DNA of 64,000 nucleotides from Geodermatophilus pulveris (GCF_900188375.1 NZ_FZOO01000008.1:156160-220159), one strand, 5' to 3'; shown: positions 1 to 9,641, counted from the stretch's first letter. Program-made: numbers and translations. The notes: generated from the sequence alone by a model not told the origin.

Positions 1-65
1 AGGTCCTCGCGGCGGTTCTGGCTCATGACGACGACGGCCACGTCGCCGGGCCGGGGGGCGTTCAC
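1..65 (-). CDS. Glycosyltransferase family 2, N-terminus only (runs off the left edge)
   Basis: Only the first 21 or so codons are present. A GTG start at 65-63 overlaps the TGA of the preceding gene (GTGA). The translation begins MNAPRPGDVAVVVMSQNRRE, which has the first beta-strand of a GT-A fold (VAVVVMSQNR) as in family 2 glycosyltransferases. It is the last visible member of a minus-strand operon with a toroid protein, a methyltransferase and a family 4 glycosyltransferase, so a role in cell-surface glycan or glycoconjugate synthesis is likely. Substrate cannot be told. The fragment is short, so the family call rests on the N-terminal motif and the context. Confidence 0.6.
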   Translation of the reverse strand, partial: MNAPRPGDVAVVVMSQNRRED

Positions 66-1129
66 GGCCTCCCTCTGCCCGCGGCGCCGGGCAGCCAACC
101 GGCCGGCTCCTGTGACGTCTCCGTCCCGGCGGCGGGCAGCGCGCCCGGGTCGGTGAACAGCCCCGACGCGCCGGTGGCGCCGGACAGCGCGTCGGCGGCG
201 AGGACGACGGCGGCCGCGGTCCACGTCGTCCGCTCCACCGGCCAGCGGGCGTCGTCCGGCCAGACGTAGCCGGTCCAGTACGAGCCGTCGCCGGCCCGCA
301 GGTGCTGCATCGCGGCCACCTGCTCGAGGGCGGCGTCCGGCCGGCCCGCGGCGGCCAGCGCCAGCGCCAGCTCGCAGGTCTCCGCGCCGGTCACCCACGG
401 CCGGTCGGCGACGCAGCGGGCGCCCAGCCCGGGGACGACGAACCGGTCCCAGTCCGCGGCCAGCCGGGCGTCGGCCGGGGCGCCGGTGACCGCCCCGCCG
501 AGCACGGGGTAGTACCAGTCCATCGAGTACCGCGACCGGTCGGCGAACGCCTCCGGCCGGTCGCGGAGCGCGGCGCCCAGCCCGGTGAGGGCCAGCTCCC
601 AGTCCGGCTGCGGCTCACCCGTCAGGCCGGCGAGGGCGACGCCGCAGCGCAGCGCCTGGTACAGGCTGGCGTTGCCGGTGAGCAGCGCGGTGTCGTCGGC
701 GGTGCCGTCCGGGCGCAGCGCCCAGCCGACCGCGCCGCCGGGCAGCTGCATGCGGGTCACCAGGTCCAGGCCGCGCCGCACGGCCGGCCAGGTGCCGGCG
801 ACCAGCTCGGCGTCGCCGGTGCACAGCCAGCTGTGCCACAGGCCGACGGCGAGGTAGCCGGCGTGGTTGCTCTCCGCGGCGCCCGGGGACACCTCGGCGC
901 CGTCCCGGTACTCCGCCGCCCACGACCCGTCCGGCCGCTGCCGGCGGGCCAGCCACCGGTAGGCCGCCCCGGCGCGGGCGTGCTCGCCGCCGACGTCGAG
1001 GGCCATGGCCGCCTCCACCATGTCCCACGGGTCCAGCGGCCCGCCGCGCGACCACGGCAGCGCGCCGTCGGACTCCTGCTCGGCCGCGATGGCCGCGACG
1101 GTGGCCCGCACCTGCTCCCCGCTCAGCAC
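62..1129 (-). CDS. Prenyltransferase/squalene-cyclase-like alpha-toroid protein
   Basis: A 355-residue protein rich in repeated helical hairpins. Residues 56-70 (AYRWLARRQRPDGSW) fit the QW motif of squalene/terpene cyclase toroids, and similar Gly/Trp turns recur (QLPGGAVGW; GDGSYWTGYVW). The terpene-cyclase catalytic DXDD was not seen, so this is more likely a glycan- or lipid-handling toroid than a cyclase. It lies 22 bp after the methyltransferase and overlaps the next glycosyltransferase by GTGA. The annotated GTG start may be short: the in-frame residues upstream (SEPLPELPGV) look native, and a CTG codon at 1159-1157 could be the true start. Function unproven. Confidence 0.75.
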   Translation of the reverse strand: MLSGEQVRATVAAIAAEQESDGALPWSRGGPLDPWDMVEAAMALDVGGEHARAGAAYRWLARRQRPDGSWAAEYRDGAEVSPGAAESNHAGYLAVGLWHSWLCTGDAELVAGTWPAVRRGLDLVTRMQLPGGAVGWALRPDGTADDTALLTGNASLYQALRCGVALAGLTGEPQPDWELALTGLGAALRDRPEAFADRSRYSMDWYYPVLGGAVTGAPADARLAADWDRFVVPGLGARCVADRPWVTGAETCELALALAAAGRPDAALEQVAAMQHLRAGDGSYWTGYVWPDDARWPVERTTWTAAAVVLAADALSGATGASGLFTDPGALPAAGTETSQEPAGWLPGAAGRGRP

Positions 1130-1151
1130 GCCGGGCAGCTCGGGGAGCGGC

Positions 1152-1904
1152 TCAGACAGCGGTCCGCTCCCGCTCGCGTCCCGGGGCCGGGGTGCCGGCG
1201 GCCTTCTGCGCGTAGACCACGAGGCTCTTGCCGAGCACCGGGTCCAGCAGCCGCTCGGCGACCCGGGTGGGCCACGGGCGCCGGGTCAGGTCCCAGACCA
1301 GCAGCCGGTGGTAGGCCCGGACGGCGGCCGGCTCGCGGTCGACGCCGACGGCGCACCGGAGCCACCAGAACGGGGCGTGCAGCGCGTGCGCGTGGTGCTG
1401 GGCCCCGGGCACCAGCCCGGCCGCGGCCAGCCGGGCCCGCAGCACGTGGCCCCGGTAGATGCGCACGTGCCCGCCCTCGTTGGCGTGGTAGGCGTCCGAC
1501 AGCGCCCAGCAGACCCGCTCGGGCCCGTACCGCGGGACGGTGACCGCCACGGTGCCGCCGGGCCGCAGCACCCGGGCGATCTCGGCGAGGGCGGTCGCGT
1601 CGTCCGGGACGTGCTCGAGGACCTCCGCGGCGATCACCCGGTCGACGCTGGCGTCGGGGAGGGGCAACGCCAGCAGGTCGCCGCGCACCACCTCGTAGCG
1701 GGCGCCCGCCGGGGACTCCCCGGCCGCCGCGATCGCGCCCAGCCAGCGCTTCGTCGTCGCCACCTCGGCGGCCCCCCGGTCGAGGGCGACCACCCGGGCG
1801 CCGCGCCGGTGCGCCTCGAAGGCGTGCCGGCCCTCACCGCAGCCGAGGTCCAGGACGGTCGTGCCCGGCCGCACGTCCAGCCGGTCGTAGTCCACCGTCA
1901 GCAC
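1152..1904 (-). CDS. Class I SAM-dependent methyltransferase
   Basis: A 250-residue Rossmann methyltransferase. Motif I is DLGCGEG at residues 19-25; the acidic ribose-binding strand end (VVALDRG) and the motif IV/post-II region (EVLEHVPDD) follow in order. The GTG start at 1904 overlaps the stop of the upstream glycosyltransferase by a few bases, showing translational coupling. The C-terminus (AYHRLLVWDLTRRPW) is typical of a small actinobacterial family that sits beside GT4 enzymes and toroid proteins. The substrate is probably a sugar or lipid intermediate of the same operon, by inference. It is cytosolic, with no signal peptide or membrane segment. Confidence 0.85.
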   Translation of the reverse strand: MLTVDYDRLDVRPGTTVLDLGCGEGRHAFEAHRRGARVVALDRGAAEVATTKRWLGAIAAAGESPAGARYEVVRGDLLALPLPDASVDRVIAAEVLEHVPDDATALAEIARVLRPGGTVAVTVPRYGPERVCWALSDAYHANEGGHVRIYRGHVLRARLAAAGLVPGAQHHAHALHAPFWWLRCAVGVDREPAAVRAYHRLLVWDLTRRPWPTRVAERLLDPVLGKSLVVYAQKAAGTPAPGRERERTAV

Positions 1905-3151
1905 CGGCCGCGGGTCCGTTCCAGCACCTCGGCGTACCAGTCCGCCGTCCGCTCGGCGGTGGACCGCCACGTGTAGGAGGCCAGCACCCGGCGCCGCCCG
2001 GCCCGGCCGAGCTGCTCGGCCAGCGAGGGGTTCTCCAGCACCAGCCGCAGCGCCGCGGTCAGCTCGTCGACGTCGCCGGCGCGGGTCCGCAGCCCCGCCT
2101 GGGTGCCCACCACCTCCGGCAGCGCGCCGGCGTCGGTGGTGACCAGGGCGGTGCCGCAGGCCATGGCCTCCACCGCGGGCAGCGAGAAGCCCTCGTACAG
2201 CGACGGGACGGCGACGACGGCGGCCGACTGCAGCAGCCGGACCAGGTCGGCCTCCGGCAGCGGTCCGGTGAAGCGGACGGCGTCGTGCAGGGCCAGCCGG
2301 TCCAGGGCCGCCCCGGCCGGCCCGCCGGGCCGCGCGGTGCCGACGACGGTGAGCCGCACCGGCCGCTCCGTGCGCAGCTTGGCCACCGCCTCCAGCAGGT
2401 GGACCAGGCCCTTGAGCGGCACGTCGGCGCTGGTGGTGACCACCACGGAGTCCGGGTCGCGCGGCCGGCCCGCGGGCGGCGGGGTGAACACGGCCGGGTC
2501 GATGCCCACCGGGACGACGCGGACCCGCCCGGCCGGGACGCCGAGGTGGGTCTCGATGTCGCGGCGGGAGCTCTCCGAGACCGTGGTGACCCCGTCCAGC
2601 CGCGGGGCCACGCGGGCCTGCATGCGGGTGAAGCCGTACCAGCGGCGCAGCGTCAGCCGCCGGCGCAGGGAGGGGGCGGCAGCCAGCTCCAGGCCGCGGT
2701 CGACGGCGACCGGGTGGTGCACGGTGGCCACCGTCGGGATGCCCGCGCGGACCAGCCGCAGCAGGCCCGACCCGAGGCTCTGGTTGTCGTGCACGACGTC
2801 GACCTCGGCGGCGCGGGGGAGCAGCAGCCGGGCCGCCCGCAGGCTGAACGTGCGCGGCTCCGGGAAGCCCGCGGTGCACATCGTCGCCCACTCGAGCAGG
2901 TCGGTGCGGTCCCGGAACTCCGACGGCCGCGGGGTGCGGAACGGGTCGGGCTCCCGGTAGAGGTCCAGGCTCGGCAGCCGGGTCAGCGGCACGCCGTCGT
3001 CCAGCTCGGGGTAGGGCTGCCCGCTGACCACGGTGACCGCGTGGCCCAGCGCGGTGAGCTCGCGGGACAGCGCCCGCACGTACACGCCCTGCCCGCCGCT
3101 GTGCGGCCTGCTCCGGTAGGACAGCAGTGCGATGCGCAACGGCCGTCCCAT
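1898..3151 (-). CDS. Glycosyltransferase family 4 (GT-B fold)
   Basis: A 417-residue GT-B glycosyltransferase, first gene of the visible minus-strand operon. The N-terminal nucleotide-fold loop carries GGQG at residues 19-22. The C-terminal donor-binding domain has the retaining GT4 E-x7-E signature (EGFSLPAVE, residues 320-328) followed by TDAGALPEVV. ATG 3151 is chosen because conserved sequence starts at RIALLSY; upstream extension runs into the divergent Dabb gene. The enzyme would transfer a nucleotide-activated hexose to a surface glycan or lipid acceptor; the acceptor is unknown. It is 88 bp from the divergent Dabb gene, so the shared gap holds both promoters. Confidence 0.88.
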   Translation of the reverse strand: MGRPLRIALLSYRSRPHSGGQGVYVRALSRELTALGHAVTVVSGQPYPELDDGVPLTRLPSLDLYREPDPFRTPRPSEFRDRTDLLEWATMCTAGFPEPRTFSLRAARLLLPRAAEVDVVHDNQSLGSGLLRLVRAGIPTVATVHHPVAVDRGLELAAAPSLRRRLTLRRWYGFTRMQARVAPRLDGVTTVSESSRRDIETHLGVPAGRVRVVPVGIDPAVFTPPPAGRPRDPDSVVVTTSADVPLKGLVHLLEAVAKLRTERPVRLTVVGTARPGGPAGAALDRLALHDAVRFTGPLPEADLVRLLQSAAVVAVPSLYEGFSLPAVEAMACGTALVTTDAGALPEVVGTQAGLRTRAGDVDELTAALRLVLENPSLAEQLGRAGRRRVLASYTWRSTAERTADWYAEVLERTRGRC

Positions 3152-3239
3152 GGTCGGCGACTCTAGCCAGGGGCCGGCAGCGCCCGGCGCGAGGAGCCCT
3201 GGGCTGCGCGGGGGCGGGGCGCCTGACAGGATCGCGGCC

Positions 3240-3533
3240 GTGCTGCGCCACGTCGTCCTGTTCACCTGGTCCGACGACGCCGACGAGGAGCGCCGGGAGC
3301 AGACCCTGGCCGCCCTGCGCCGGCTGCCCGACGAGGTCGGCGGGATGACCGCCTTCGCGGTCGGCCCGGACGCCGGGTTGCGCCCGGGCAACGCGCACAC
3401 CGCGCTGGTCGCCGACTTCCCCGACGTCGAGGCCTGGCGGCGCTACGCCGAGGACCCGGTGCACCTGCAGGTGATCGCCGACCACGTCACCCCGATCCTC
3501 GCCGCGCGCACCGCCGTCCAGTACGAGGTCTAG
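3240..3533 (+). CDS. Dabb family (stress-responsive A/B barrel) protein
   Basis: A 97-residue single-domain protein with the ferredoxin-like dimeric alpha-beta barrel pattern: N-terminal VLRHVVLFTW strand, a helix rich in charged residues, HTALVADFPD, then YAEDPVHLQVIADHVTP. The last segment is the Dabb signature region. The GTG start at 3240 is picked because homologues begin exactly at this strand. No catalytic role can be assigned; family members range from stress proteins to small monooxygenase-like enzymes. It is monocistronic, divergent from the glycosyltransferase operon. Confidence 0.8.
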   Translation: MLRHVVLFTWSDDADEERREQTLAALRRLPDEVGGMTAFAVGPDAGLRPGNAHTALVADFPDVEAWRRYAEDPVHLQVIADHVTPILAARTAVQYEV

Positions 3534-3589
3534 ACCAGGACCCCGGCCGGCTACCGGCCGGGCCGCCACGGCGGGGTTACCGTCGGCGC

Positions 3590-4336
3590 ATGAAGCGATC
3601 GCACCGTGCCAGCCGGACCGCCCTGCTCGCCTCGGGGCTGCTGGCCGGTGCGGTGCTGACCGGCTGCGCGTCCGGCGCCGACGTCCGGGAGGCCGCGGCC
3701 ACCGGCGCGCCCGCGCCGTCGGTCGAGGCCGCGGCCGCGACGCCCGCCGCCGACCTCGCCGCCGGCCTGCTGCCCGCCGACGCCTTCGGGCCCGGCGCCC
3801 GGGTGCTGCCGGTCAGCGGGCAGCAGCTGCTGTCCCGGGCCGCGGTGCTGCCGGCCGGGCTGCCGGCCGACGTCCAGGTCACCCCGGAGGCGTGCGCCGC
3901 CGTGCTCCGCGCCCTGCCGGCCGCCGCCGAGGGCCCCGCCGCGGAAGACGTCGCCGCGCAGGTCGCCGTCTCCGGCAGCACCTACACCGCCGAGCTGCTC
4001 GCCGTGGCCGGCCCGGCCGCCGGGCTGGTCGGCGAGGTCCCCGCGCTGGTCGGGCAGTGCCCGCAGGTGCAGGTCACCGCCCCCGGGCACGGCACCGCGA
4101 CGGTCGGCCTGACCGCGTTCGACGTCCCCGACCTCGGCGACGACTCCGTGGGCGTCGCGGTGACCGTCGCCGCGACCGGGCCGGACGGCGCCCCGGTCAC
4201 CGGCGCCGGCCTCCTGGGGCTGGTGCGCGACGGCGACCGGGTGCTGGCGCTGGCCACCGGCGACCGCACCGGCGCCGAGCCGGACCGCGCGGCGTTCACC
4301 GCGCTGCTCCAGCAGGCCGTGGCTGCGCAGGACTGA
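3590..4336 (+). CDS. Probable lipoprotein of unknown function
   Basis: A 248-residue secreted protein. A basic N-terminus, a hydrophobic stretch and a lipobox LTGC place the lipid-modified cysteine at residue 26. An Ala/Pro-rich linker follows, then a folded domain (LPADAFGPGARVLPVS to AFTALLQQAV) that resembles the PknH-sensor/DUF5642 type of actinobacterial extracytoplasmic domain in layout, with two cysteines (EACAAV, GQCPQV) that could form a disulfide. The resemblance is from pattern only. It probably sits on the outer face of the membrane. It is followed 92 bp later by the DUF4192 gene on the same strand. Confidence 0.7.
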   Translation: MKRSHRASRTALLASGLLAGAVLTGCASGADVREAAATGAPAPSVEAAAATPAADLAAGLLPADAFGPGARVLPVSGQQLLSRAAVLPAGLPADVQVTPEACAAVLRALPAAAEGPAAEDVAAQVAVSGSTYTAELLAVAGPAAGLVGEVPALVGQCPQVQVTAPGHGTATVGLTAFDVPDLGDDSVGVAVTVAATGPDGAPVTGAGLLGLVRDGDRVLALATGDRTGAEPDRAAFTALLQQAVAAQD

Positions 4337-4428
4337 CACCCCCCGCGGGGGCGTCCACAGCCGTCCCGCCGGTCCACAGATCCCCGTCACGGCGCCTGCG
4401 GGGGCCGGACGGGCACCACGGTCGGCGC

Positions 4429-5499
4429 ATGGACGACCCCACGCGCCCCCTGGTGCGCCTCTCCGATCCCGCCGACATCCTCACCGCGCTGCCCCACCTG
4501 ATCGGCTTCCACCCGCACGAGTCCGTGGTGGTCGTCGCCCTCGGCGGGGACACCGGCACCCGGGTGTGCCTCACCGCGCGCGCCGACCTGCCCGGCCGCG
4601 CGGGCTCGCCGGGGGTCGCCTCCGACCTGGCCCGCCGGGTGGCCACCGAGGCCCCCGCCGCCGCCGTGGTCGCCGTCGTCTCCGAGTCGCCGGACGACCG
4701 GGACGTGCTGCCCGGCGGGGACCCGCTGCCGGGGCTGCCGCACCGCGGGGTGGTGCACGACGTCGTCGTCGCGCTGGCCGCGGAGGGCATCCCGGTCCGG
4801 GACGCCCTGCTCGTCCGCGGCGGCCGCTGGTGGTCCTACGACTGCCCGGAGCCCTGCTGCGCCCCGGGCGCCGGCACGGCCCTGCCCGGCGGCGTGCCCG
4901 CGCTCGCCGCCGCCTCGGTGGCCGCCGGCCAGGTGGTGGCCGGCCACCGCGGGGAGCTCGAGACCCGGATCGCCCCGGTCGGCGGCCCGGCCCGCGCCGC
5001 GATGGAGGCGGTCACCTGGCGGCTGGTCGACCGCCGCGTCCGCGCCGCCCGGGACGACCCGGACGGCGAGGCCCGCCGCTCGTGGGACGCGGTGCTGGCG
5101 GCGCTGCGCCGCTGCGGGCCGGGCGGGCGCCCGCTGCCGGACCGCCAGGTGGCCGGGGTGCTGTGGGCGCTGGCCGACGTCCGGGTGCGTGACCGGGCGC
5201 TCGGCCTGGCGCTCGGGGAGGACGCCCCGGCCGCCGAGCTGCTGTGGACCGAGTGCACCCGCCGCGCCCCGGCGCCGCTGGACGCCGCCCCGGCCACGCT
5301 GCTGGCCGTGAGCGCGTGGCTGCGCGGGGACGGCGCCATGGCCGGCATCGCCCTGCAGCGGGCGCTGGACAGCCGGCCCGCCTACCGGCTGGCGCGGCTG
5401 CTCGTCCAGGGGCTGGACGCCTGCCTGCCCCCGCGCGAGCTGCGCGACCTCGTGGCCGCGGCAGCCGCCGGCACCGACGCGCTGTGGGCCGCCGGGTGA
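4429..5499 (+). CDS. DUF4192 family protein
   Basis: A 356-residue cytosolic protein recognisable as DUF4192 by its N-terminus: LSDPADILTALPHLIGFHPH (residues 11-30) followed by ESVVVVALGG. The C-terminal part (PAYRLARLLVQGLDACLPP) is also typical. The family is actinobacterial and has no established function. The ATG at 4429 is chosen since the conserved block begins eight residues later; the much longer upstream open frame only reflects high GC. A CxxxCC-like group (CPEPCCAPG) sits mid-protein. It converges with the peptidase gene, 7 bp apart. Confidence 0.85.
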   Translation: MDDPTRPLVRLSDPADILTALPHLIGFHPHESVVVVALGGDTGTRVCLTARADLPGRAGSPGVASDLARRVATEAPAAAVVAVVSESPDDRDVLPGGDPLPGLPHRGVVHDVVVALAAEGIPVRDALLVRGGRWWSYDCPEPCCAPGAGTALPGGVPALAAASVAAGQVVAGHRGELETRIAPVGGPARAAMEAVTWRLVDRRVRAARDDPDGEARRSWDAVLAALRRCGPGGRPLPDRQVAGVLWALADVRVRDRALGLALGEDAPAAELLWTECTRRAPAPLDAAPATLLAVSAWLRGDGAMAGIALQRALDSRPAYRLARLLVQGLDACLPPRELRDLVAAAAAGTDALWAAG

Positions 5500-5506
5500 G
5501 CCGTCC

Positions 5507-7579
5507 TCACACCAGCTCGGGGCGCCGCCACTGCTCGCCGTGCACGTGCTCGGCCAGGAAGGCGAGCACCGTCTCGTACCAGACGCGGTGGTTGCCGGGG
5601 TGCAGCACCCAGTGGTTCTCGTCGGGGAAGTAGAGGAAGCGGGAGGGCACGCCGCGCTTCTGCAGGTCGTACCAGAGCCGCAGCGCCTCCCCGATCGGCA
5701 CCCGGTAGTCCCGGTCGCCGTGGATGACCAGCACCGGCGTGCGGATGGCGTCGGCGGCGCGGTGCGGGGAGTTCCGCTCGTAGCGCTCCGGCCGGTGCAC
5801 CGGGTCGCCCCACTCCTTCTCCCAGTAGGAGGCCATGTCGGTGGTGCCCACGAACGAGTCCAGGTCCCACAGGCTGGCGTGCGTCACGATCGCGGCGAAC
5901 CGGTCGGTCTGCGTGGCGATCCAGTTGGCCATGTAGCCGCCGAAGGACCCGCCCATCGCCGCCGTGCGCGAGCCGTCGACGTCCGGGCGCGCCACGGCGG
6001 CGTCCACGGCCGCCATCAGGTCGGTGTAGGGCGCCCCGCCCCACTCGCCCCAGCCGCGGCGGACGAAGTCCTGCCCGTAGCCCTGCGACAGCGCCGGGTC
6101 CGGCAGCAGGACGGCGTAGCCGCGGGCGGCCATCACCCACGGGCACCAGCGCCAGGACCACGAGTTCCAGCTCATCAGCGGCCCGCCGTGCACCCACAGC
6201 AGCAGCGGCGCCGGGCGGTCGGCCGAGGCGCCCTCGGGCAGCACCAGCCAGGAGTGCACCGGGGTGCCGTCGGCGGCGGTGGCCTCGACCTCGTGCAGGG
6301 TGCCCGGCAGCGCGGGCGCCCCGCCGGGGGAGGGCAGCGGCGCGGGGTGCTGGCCGGTCGCCTCCGGGTCCAGCCGCACCGGGGTCGGGGGCTCGTCGTA
6401 GGCCGAGCGCAGCGCGTAGAGGGCGCTGCCGTCGCGGGCCACCTGCAGGTCGCTGTAGGCGCCGTCGGTGGTCATCCGCACCGGGTCGCCCCCGGTGGCG
6501 GGCACCCGGAACAGGGCGTGCCGCGCGCCGTCGTCGGCGAGGAAGTACACCGTCGTCCCGTCCGCGGCGAACTGCGGCGCCGACGGCCACCGGTCGAAAC
6601 CGGCGGTGAGGTCGCGGGTCTCCCCGGTGGCCACGTCGACGTGCAGCAGGGTGTGGTCCGGGGGCTCCTCCCAGCTCGACAGCGACTCCCGCACGCACAC
6701 CACGGCGCGGCCGTCGGGGGAGAAGCGCGGCGCGTACACGTCGGCCTGCGGGTCGTCGACCAGCACCCGGGTGTCCCCGCCGGCGGTGTCCAGCAGGACC
6801 AGCCGCTGCCGCCGCGCGGCCCGGCCGTCGGGCACGGACTCCACCCGGACCACGGTGCGGCCGTCGGGGGACAGGTCCAGGTCGCCGCCGGCGCCGTCCG
6901 GCGGGACGGCGCCCGGCGTCAGGTCGCGCAGCACCACCTCCGCCGGCTGCTCGCCGGCGGCCGGGTCGGCGGGCAGCACGCCGGCCCAGAACACGTGCGG
7001 GGTGGCCGGGCCCAGGTCGCTGTCCCAGTGCCGCACCGGGTAGGCCTCGTGCAGGACCGCGGTGACCCCGGCGTCCGCGCGCCGCTTGCGGCGGGCGGCG
7101 TCGTCCTCGGCGTCGGCCGCACCCGGCACCGCCGAGGCGGTGACGACGACCTCGCCGCTGTCCGCCGCGACGGCGACCCCGCCGACCCCGCCCGGGTGGG
7201 TGACCACCGGCCGGGCCTCCCCGCCGTCGGCCGGCAGGACCCACAGCGCCGGCTTCGGCTCCTCGCCGTCGGCCTTGGCCGCGGGGTCGGGGCGGGCGGA
7301 GGTGAACAGCAGCGACCCGTCCGGCGCCCACACCGGCGCGGCCTCGCCCGAGGCGCCGCGGGTGAGCCGCCGGGCGGGGCGCCGGCCCTGCGGGTCGACC
7401 TCCCACAGCGCGGACTGCCACTTCTTCCCGTCCGCGTCCAGCGTCTGCACCCCGACCGCCAGCCGCCGCCCGTCGGGGGACAGGGCCAGCCCGCCCACCC
7501 GGGGCAGCGCGACGAAGGCGGCGAGGTCGGCGAAGGGGTCGGCGGGGGCGGCGGTCTCGGCGCCGATCGGCTCGCTCAC
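5507..7579 (-). CDS. S9 family peptidase (prolyl oligopeptidase type)
   Basis: About 690 residues. The N-terminal two thirds form a WD/beta-propeller with repeated SPDGR turns (LALSPDGRRLAV, APVWAPDGSLLF, APRFSPDGRAVV). The C-terminal alpha/beta-hydrolase domain has the nucleophile in GGSFGGYM (Ser about 545), the acid in HGDRDYRVP (Asp about 624) and His about 656 in DENHW, the complete S9 triad. It should cleave short peptides in the cytosol, probably as an acylaminoacyl- or dipeptidyl-peptidase type. I prefer GTG 7579 (MSEPIG) to the upstream GTG 7588. No signal peptide. Confidence 0.9.
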   Translation of the reverse strand: MSEPIGAETAAPADPFADLAAFVALPRVGGLALSPDGRRLAVGVQTLDADGKKWQSALWEVDPQGRRPARRLTRGASGEAAPVWAPDGSLLFTSARPDPAAKADGEEPKPALWVLPADGGEARPVVTHPGGVGGVAVAADSGEVVVTASAVPGAADAEDDAARRKRRADAGVTAVLHEAYPVRHWDSDLGPATPHVFWAGVLPADPAAGEQPAEVVLRDLTPGAVPPDGAGGDLDLSPDGRTVVRVESVPDGRAARRQRLVLLDTAGGDTRVLVDDPQADVYAPRFSPDGRAVVCVRESLSSWEEPPDHTLLHVDVATGETRDLTAGFDRWPSAPQFAADGTTVYFLADDGARHALFRVPATGGDPVRMTTDGAYSDLQVARDGSALYALRSAYDEPPTPVRLDPEATGQHPAPLPSPGGAPALPGTLHEVEATAADGTPVHSWLVLPEGASADRPAPLLLWVHGGPLMSWNSWSWRWCPWVMAARGYAVLLPDPALSQGYGQDFVRRGWGEWGGAPYTDLMAAVDAAVARPDVDGSRTAAMGGSFGGYMANWIATQTDRFAAIVTHASLWDLDSFVGTTDMASYWEKEWGDPVHRPERYERNSPHRAADAIRTPVLVIHGDRDYRVPIGEALRLWYDLQKRGVPSRFLYFPDENHWVLHPGNHRVWYETVLAFLAEHVHGEQWRRPELV

Positions 7580-7610
7580 CCGGCCCACCGTAGGAGCCGG
7601 GTGGGCGCGC

Positions 7611-8318
7611 TCACAGGCGGGGGGCCGCCTCCACGGGGGTGAGCTCCTCGTCGAGGGCGCTGACGAACACGTGCTGGGCCACGCCGGCCGGCAGGACGGC
7701 GCCGTCCAGGCTGATCGACCCGGCCGTGAGCTGCGCGACGGCGGTCATGCCCGGCCGCAGGCCCTGGGCGGCCAGCTGGCGCATGAGCTCGTTGTCCTCC
7801 TGCAGCTGCTCGCTGATCCGCCTGATCTCCACCCGGCGGCCCTCGGGCGTGGCCGTGGTGGACAGCAGCGTCAGGGAGTCCAGCACCGCCGAGGTCTCCC
7901 CGCCGAGCGCGTCCAGCCCGGGGATCGGGTTGCCGAAGGGGGACACCGTCGGGTTGCCCAGCAGGGTGAGCAGCTTGCGCTCGACGGCCTCGCTCATGAC
8001 GTGCTCCCAGCGGCACGCCTCCTCGTGCACGTCGGCGTAGTCCAGGCCGATGACGTCGACCAGCAGGCACTCGGCGAGCCGGTGCTTGCGCATCACCGCG
8101 GTGGCCAGCTGGCGCCCGGACTCCGACAGCTGCAGGTGCCGGTCGCCCTCGACGGTGAGCAGGCCGTCGCGCTCCATGCGGGCGACCGTCTGGCTGACCG
8201 TCGGGCCGCTCTGGTGCAGCCGCTCGGCGATGCGGGCGCGGAGGGGGACGATCCCCTCCTCCTCCAGCTCGAAGATCGTCCGGAGGTACATCTCGGTGGT
8301 GTCGATGAGGTCGTTCAC
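7611..8318 (-). CDS. ideR: DtxR/IdeR-family metal-dependent repressor
   Basis: A 235-residue iron-dependent regulator. The N-terminal winged helix (residues 1-70) contains [20 protein letters not shown], and the dimerisation/metal domain has all ligands of the DtxR sites: H in RKHRLAE, then H-E-E-A-C-R-W-E-H, matching His79, Glu83, His98, Cys102, Glu105 and His106 of DtxR. A C-terminal SH3-like domain follows. The GTG start is set by GGAGGAGAG upstream. In mycobacteria ideR also lies near sigB, which supports the symbol. It would repress iron uptake genes when Fe(II) is bound; its own targets were not visible here. Confidence 0.88.
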   Translation of the reverse strand: MNDLIDTTEMYLRTIFELEEEGIVPLRARIAERLHQSGPTVSQTVARMERDGLLTVEGDRHLQLSESGRQLATAVMRKHRLAECLLVDVIGLDYADVHEEACRWEHVMSEAVERKLLTLLGNPTVSPFGNPIPGLDALGGETSAVLDSLTLLSTTATPEGRRVEIRRISEQLQEDNELMRQLAAQGLRPGMTAVAQLTAGSISLDGAVLPAGVAQHVFVSALDEELTPVEAAPRL

Positions 8319-8459
8319 AGCTCTCCTCCGTGTCGTGCCCGATGGTATCGGGGGAGAGTGACCGCGCCCCTCCACGCGGAGGCCGCGCTCGCCGGCACGC
8401 CCCGCGGGCGCCGGCGGTAGCGTCCCCGGCGACAGCGCCGTCAGCGTCAGGAGTGTCCC

Positions 8460-9641
8460 GTGAGTGACTCGGTCGCGGTCGTCTGGGACGACGCGCTGCT
8501 CGGCTACACGATGGGCGGCGACCACCCCCTGCACCCGGTCCGGCTGGACCTCACGATGCGGCTGGCCGACGGCCTCGGGGTCCTGGCCACCGACCGGCTG
8601 GAGGTGCTCGAGCCCGCGCCGGCGGGGGTCGACCTGCTCACCCTGGTGCACGACCCGGCCTACCTCGACGCGGTGCGGCGCGCCCCCACCGACCCGCACG
8701 TGGGCCACGGCCTCGGCACGGCGGACAACCCCGTCTTCCCGGGCATGTACGACGCCGCGGCGCTGATCACCGGCGGCAGCGTGCTGGCCGCCGAGCGGGT
8801 GCACACCGGCCGGTCGCAGCACGCGGTCAACATCTCCGGCGGGCTGCACCACGCCATGCGCGACCGCGCGTCGGGCTTCTGCGTCTTCAACGACGCCGCG
8901 GTGGCCATCCAGTGGCTGCTGGACCAGGGCCGTCAGCGCGTCGCCTACCTCGACCTCGACGTCCACCACGGGGACGGCGTGCAGGCGGCCTTCTACGGCG
9001 ACCCCCGGGTGCTCACGGTGAGCGTCCACCAGACGCCGCTGACCCTGTTCCCCGGCACCGGCTTCCCCGAGGAGTGCGGCGACCCCGAGCGGGCGCTGGG
9101 CAGTGCGGTCAACCTGGCGCTGCCCAACGGCACCGACGACTCCGGGTGGCTGCGGGCCTTCTCCGCCGTCGTCCCCAGCGTGCTGCGCGCCTTCCGGCCG
9201 GAGGTGCTGGTGACCCAGTGCGGCTGCGACGCCCACCACGAGGACCCGCTCGCCGACCTCGGGCTCACCATCGACGGGCAGCGGGCGAGCTACCGGGCGG
9301 TGCACGACCTGGCGCACGAGATCTGCGACGGCCGCTGGGTCGCCCTCGGCGGCGGCGGGTACGGCCTGGTGCGCTGCGTGCCCCGGGCGTGGACCCACCT
9401 CATCGCCGAGGCCGCCGGCGCCCGGCTGGACCCGGCCACCGAGATCCCCGAGTCCTGGCGGCAGGACGTGCTGCGCCGCGGGCTGCGCGCCCGGCCGCCC
9501 ACGCACATGACCGAGGGCGGCTACACCGGCTTCTCCCACTGGGACCCGACGACGGAGTCCCGCGTCGACCGGGCCATCTCCCGCACCCGCACCGCCGTGT
9601 TCCCCTACTTCGGCCTGGACCCGGACGACCCCCGTGACTGA
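8460..9641 (+). CDS. acuC: AcuC-type class I histone-deacetylase-fold protein
   Basis: A 393-residue zinc-dependent deacetylase of the arginase/HDAC fold. The two active-site histidines are in GGLHHAM (130-131), the zinc site begins with DLDVHHGDG (Asp167, His169) and is completed by [11 protein letters not shown], and the substrate-channel glycines GGGGYG are present. In Bacillus, AcuC removes acetyl groups from acetyl-CoA synthetase. Here the gene overlaps by 8 bp (GTGACTGA) a GNAT/acyl-CoA-synthetase fusion, so the two probably form a reversible protein-acetylation pair. The GTG start follows directly on a conserved N-terminus ([12 protein letters not shown]). Confidence 0.88.
   Translation: MSDSVAVVWDDALLGYTMGGDHPLHPVRLDLTMRLADGLGVLATDRLEVLEPAPAGVDLLTLVHDPAYLDAVRRAPTDPHVGHGLGTADNPVFPGMYDAAALITGGSVLAAERVHTGRSQHAVNISGGLHHAMRDRASGFCVFNDAAVAIQWLLDQGRQRVAYLDLDVHHGDGVQAAFYGDPRVLTVSVHQTPLTLFPGTGFPEECGDPERALGSAVNLALPNGTDDSGWLRAFSAVVPSVLRAFRPEVLVTQCGCDAHHEDPLADLGLTIDGQRASYRAVHDLAHEICDGRWVALGGGGYGLVRCVPRAWTHLIAEAAGARLDPATEIPESWRQDVLRRGLRARPPTHMTEGGYTGFSHWDPTTESRVDRAISRTRTAVFPYFGLDPDDPRD

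Noticed and set aside
302..1543. Long plus-strand open frame (413 codons) opposite the toroid and methyltransferase genes
   Set aside because: Arg/Pro/Gly-rich shadow of the real minus-strand genes; no domain.
3892..4428. N-terminal extension of the DUF4192 frame
   Set aside because: It overlaps the lipoprotein gene in another frame and is Arg/Gly-rich; the conserved domain starts at 4429.
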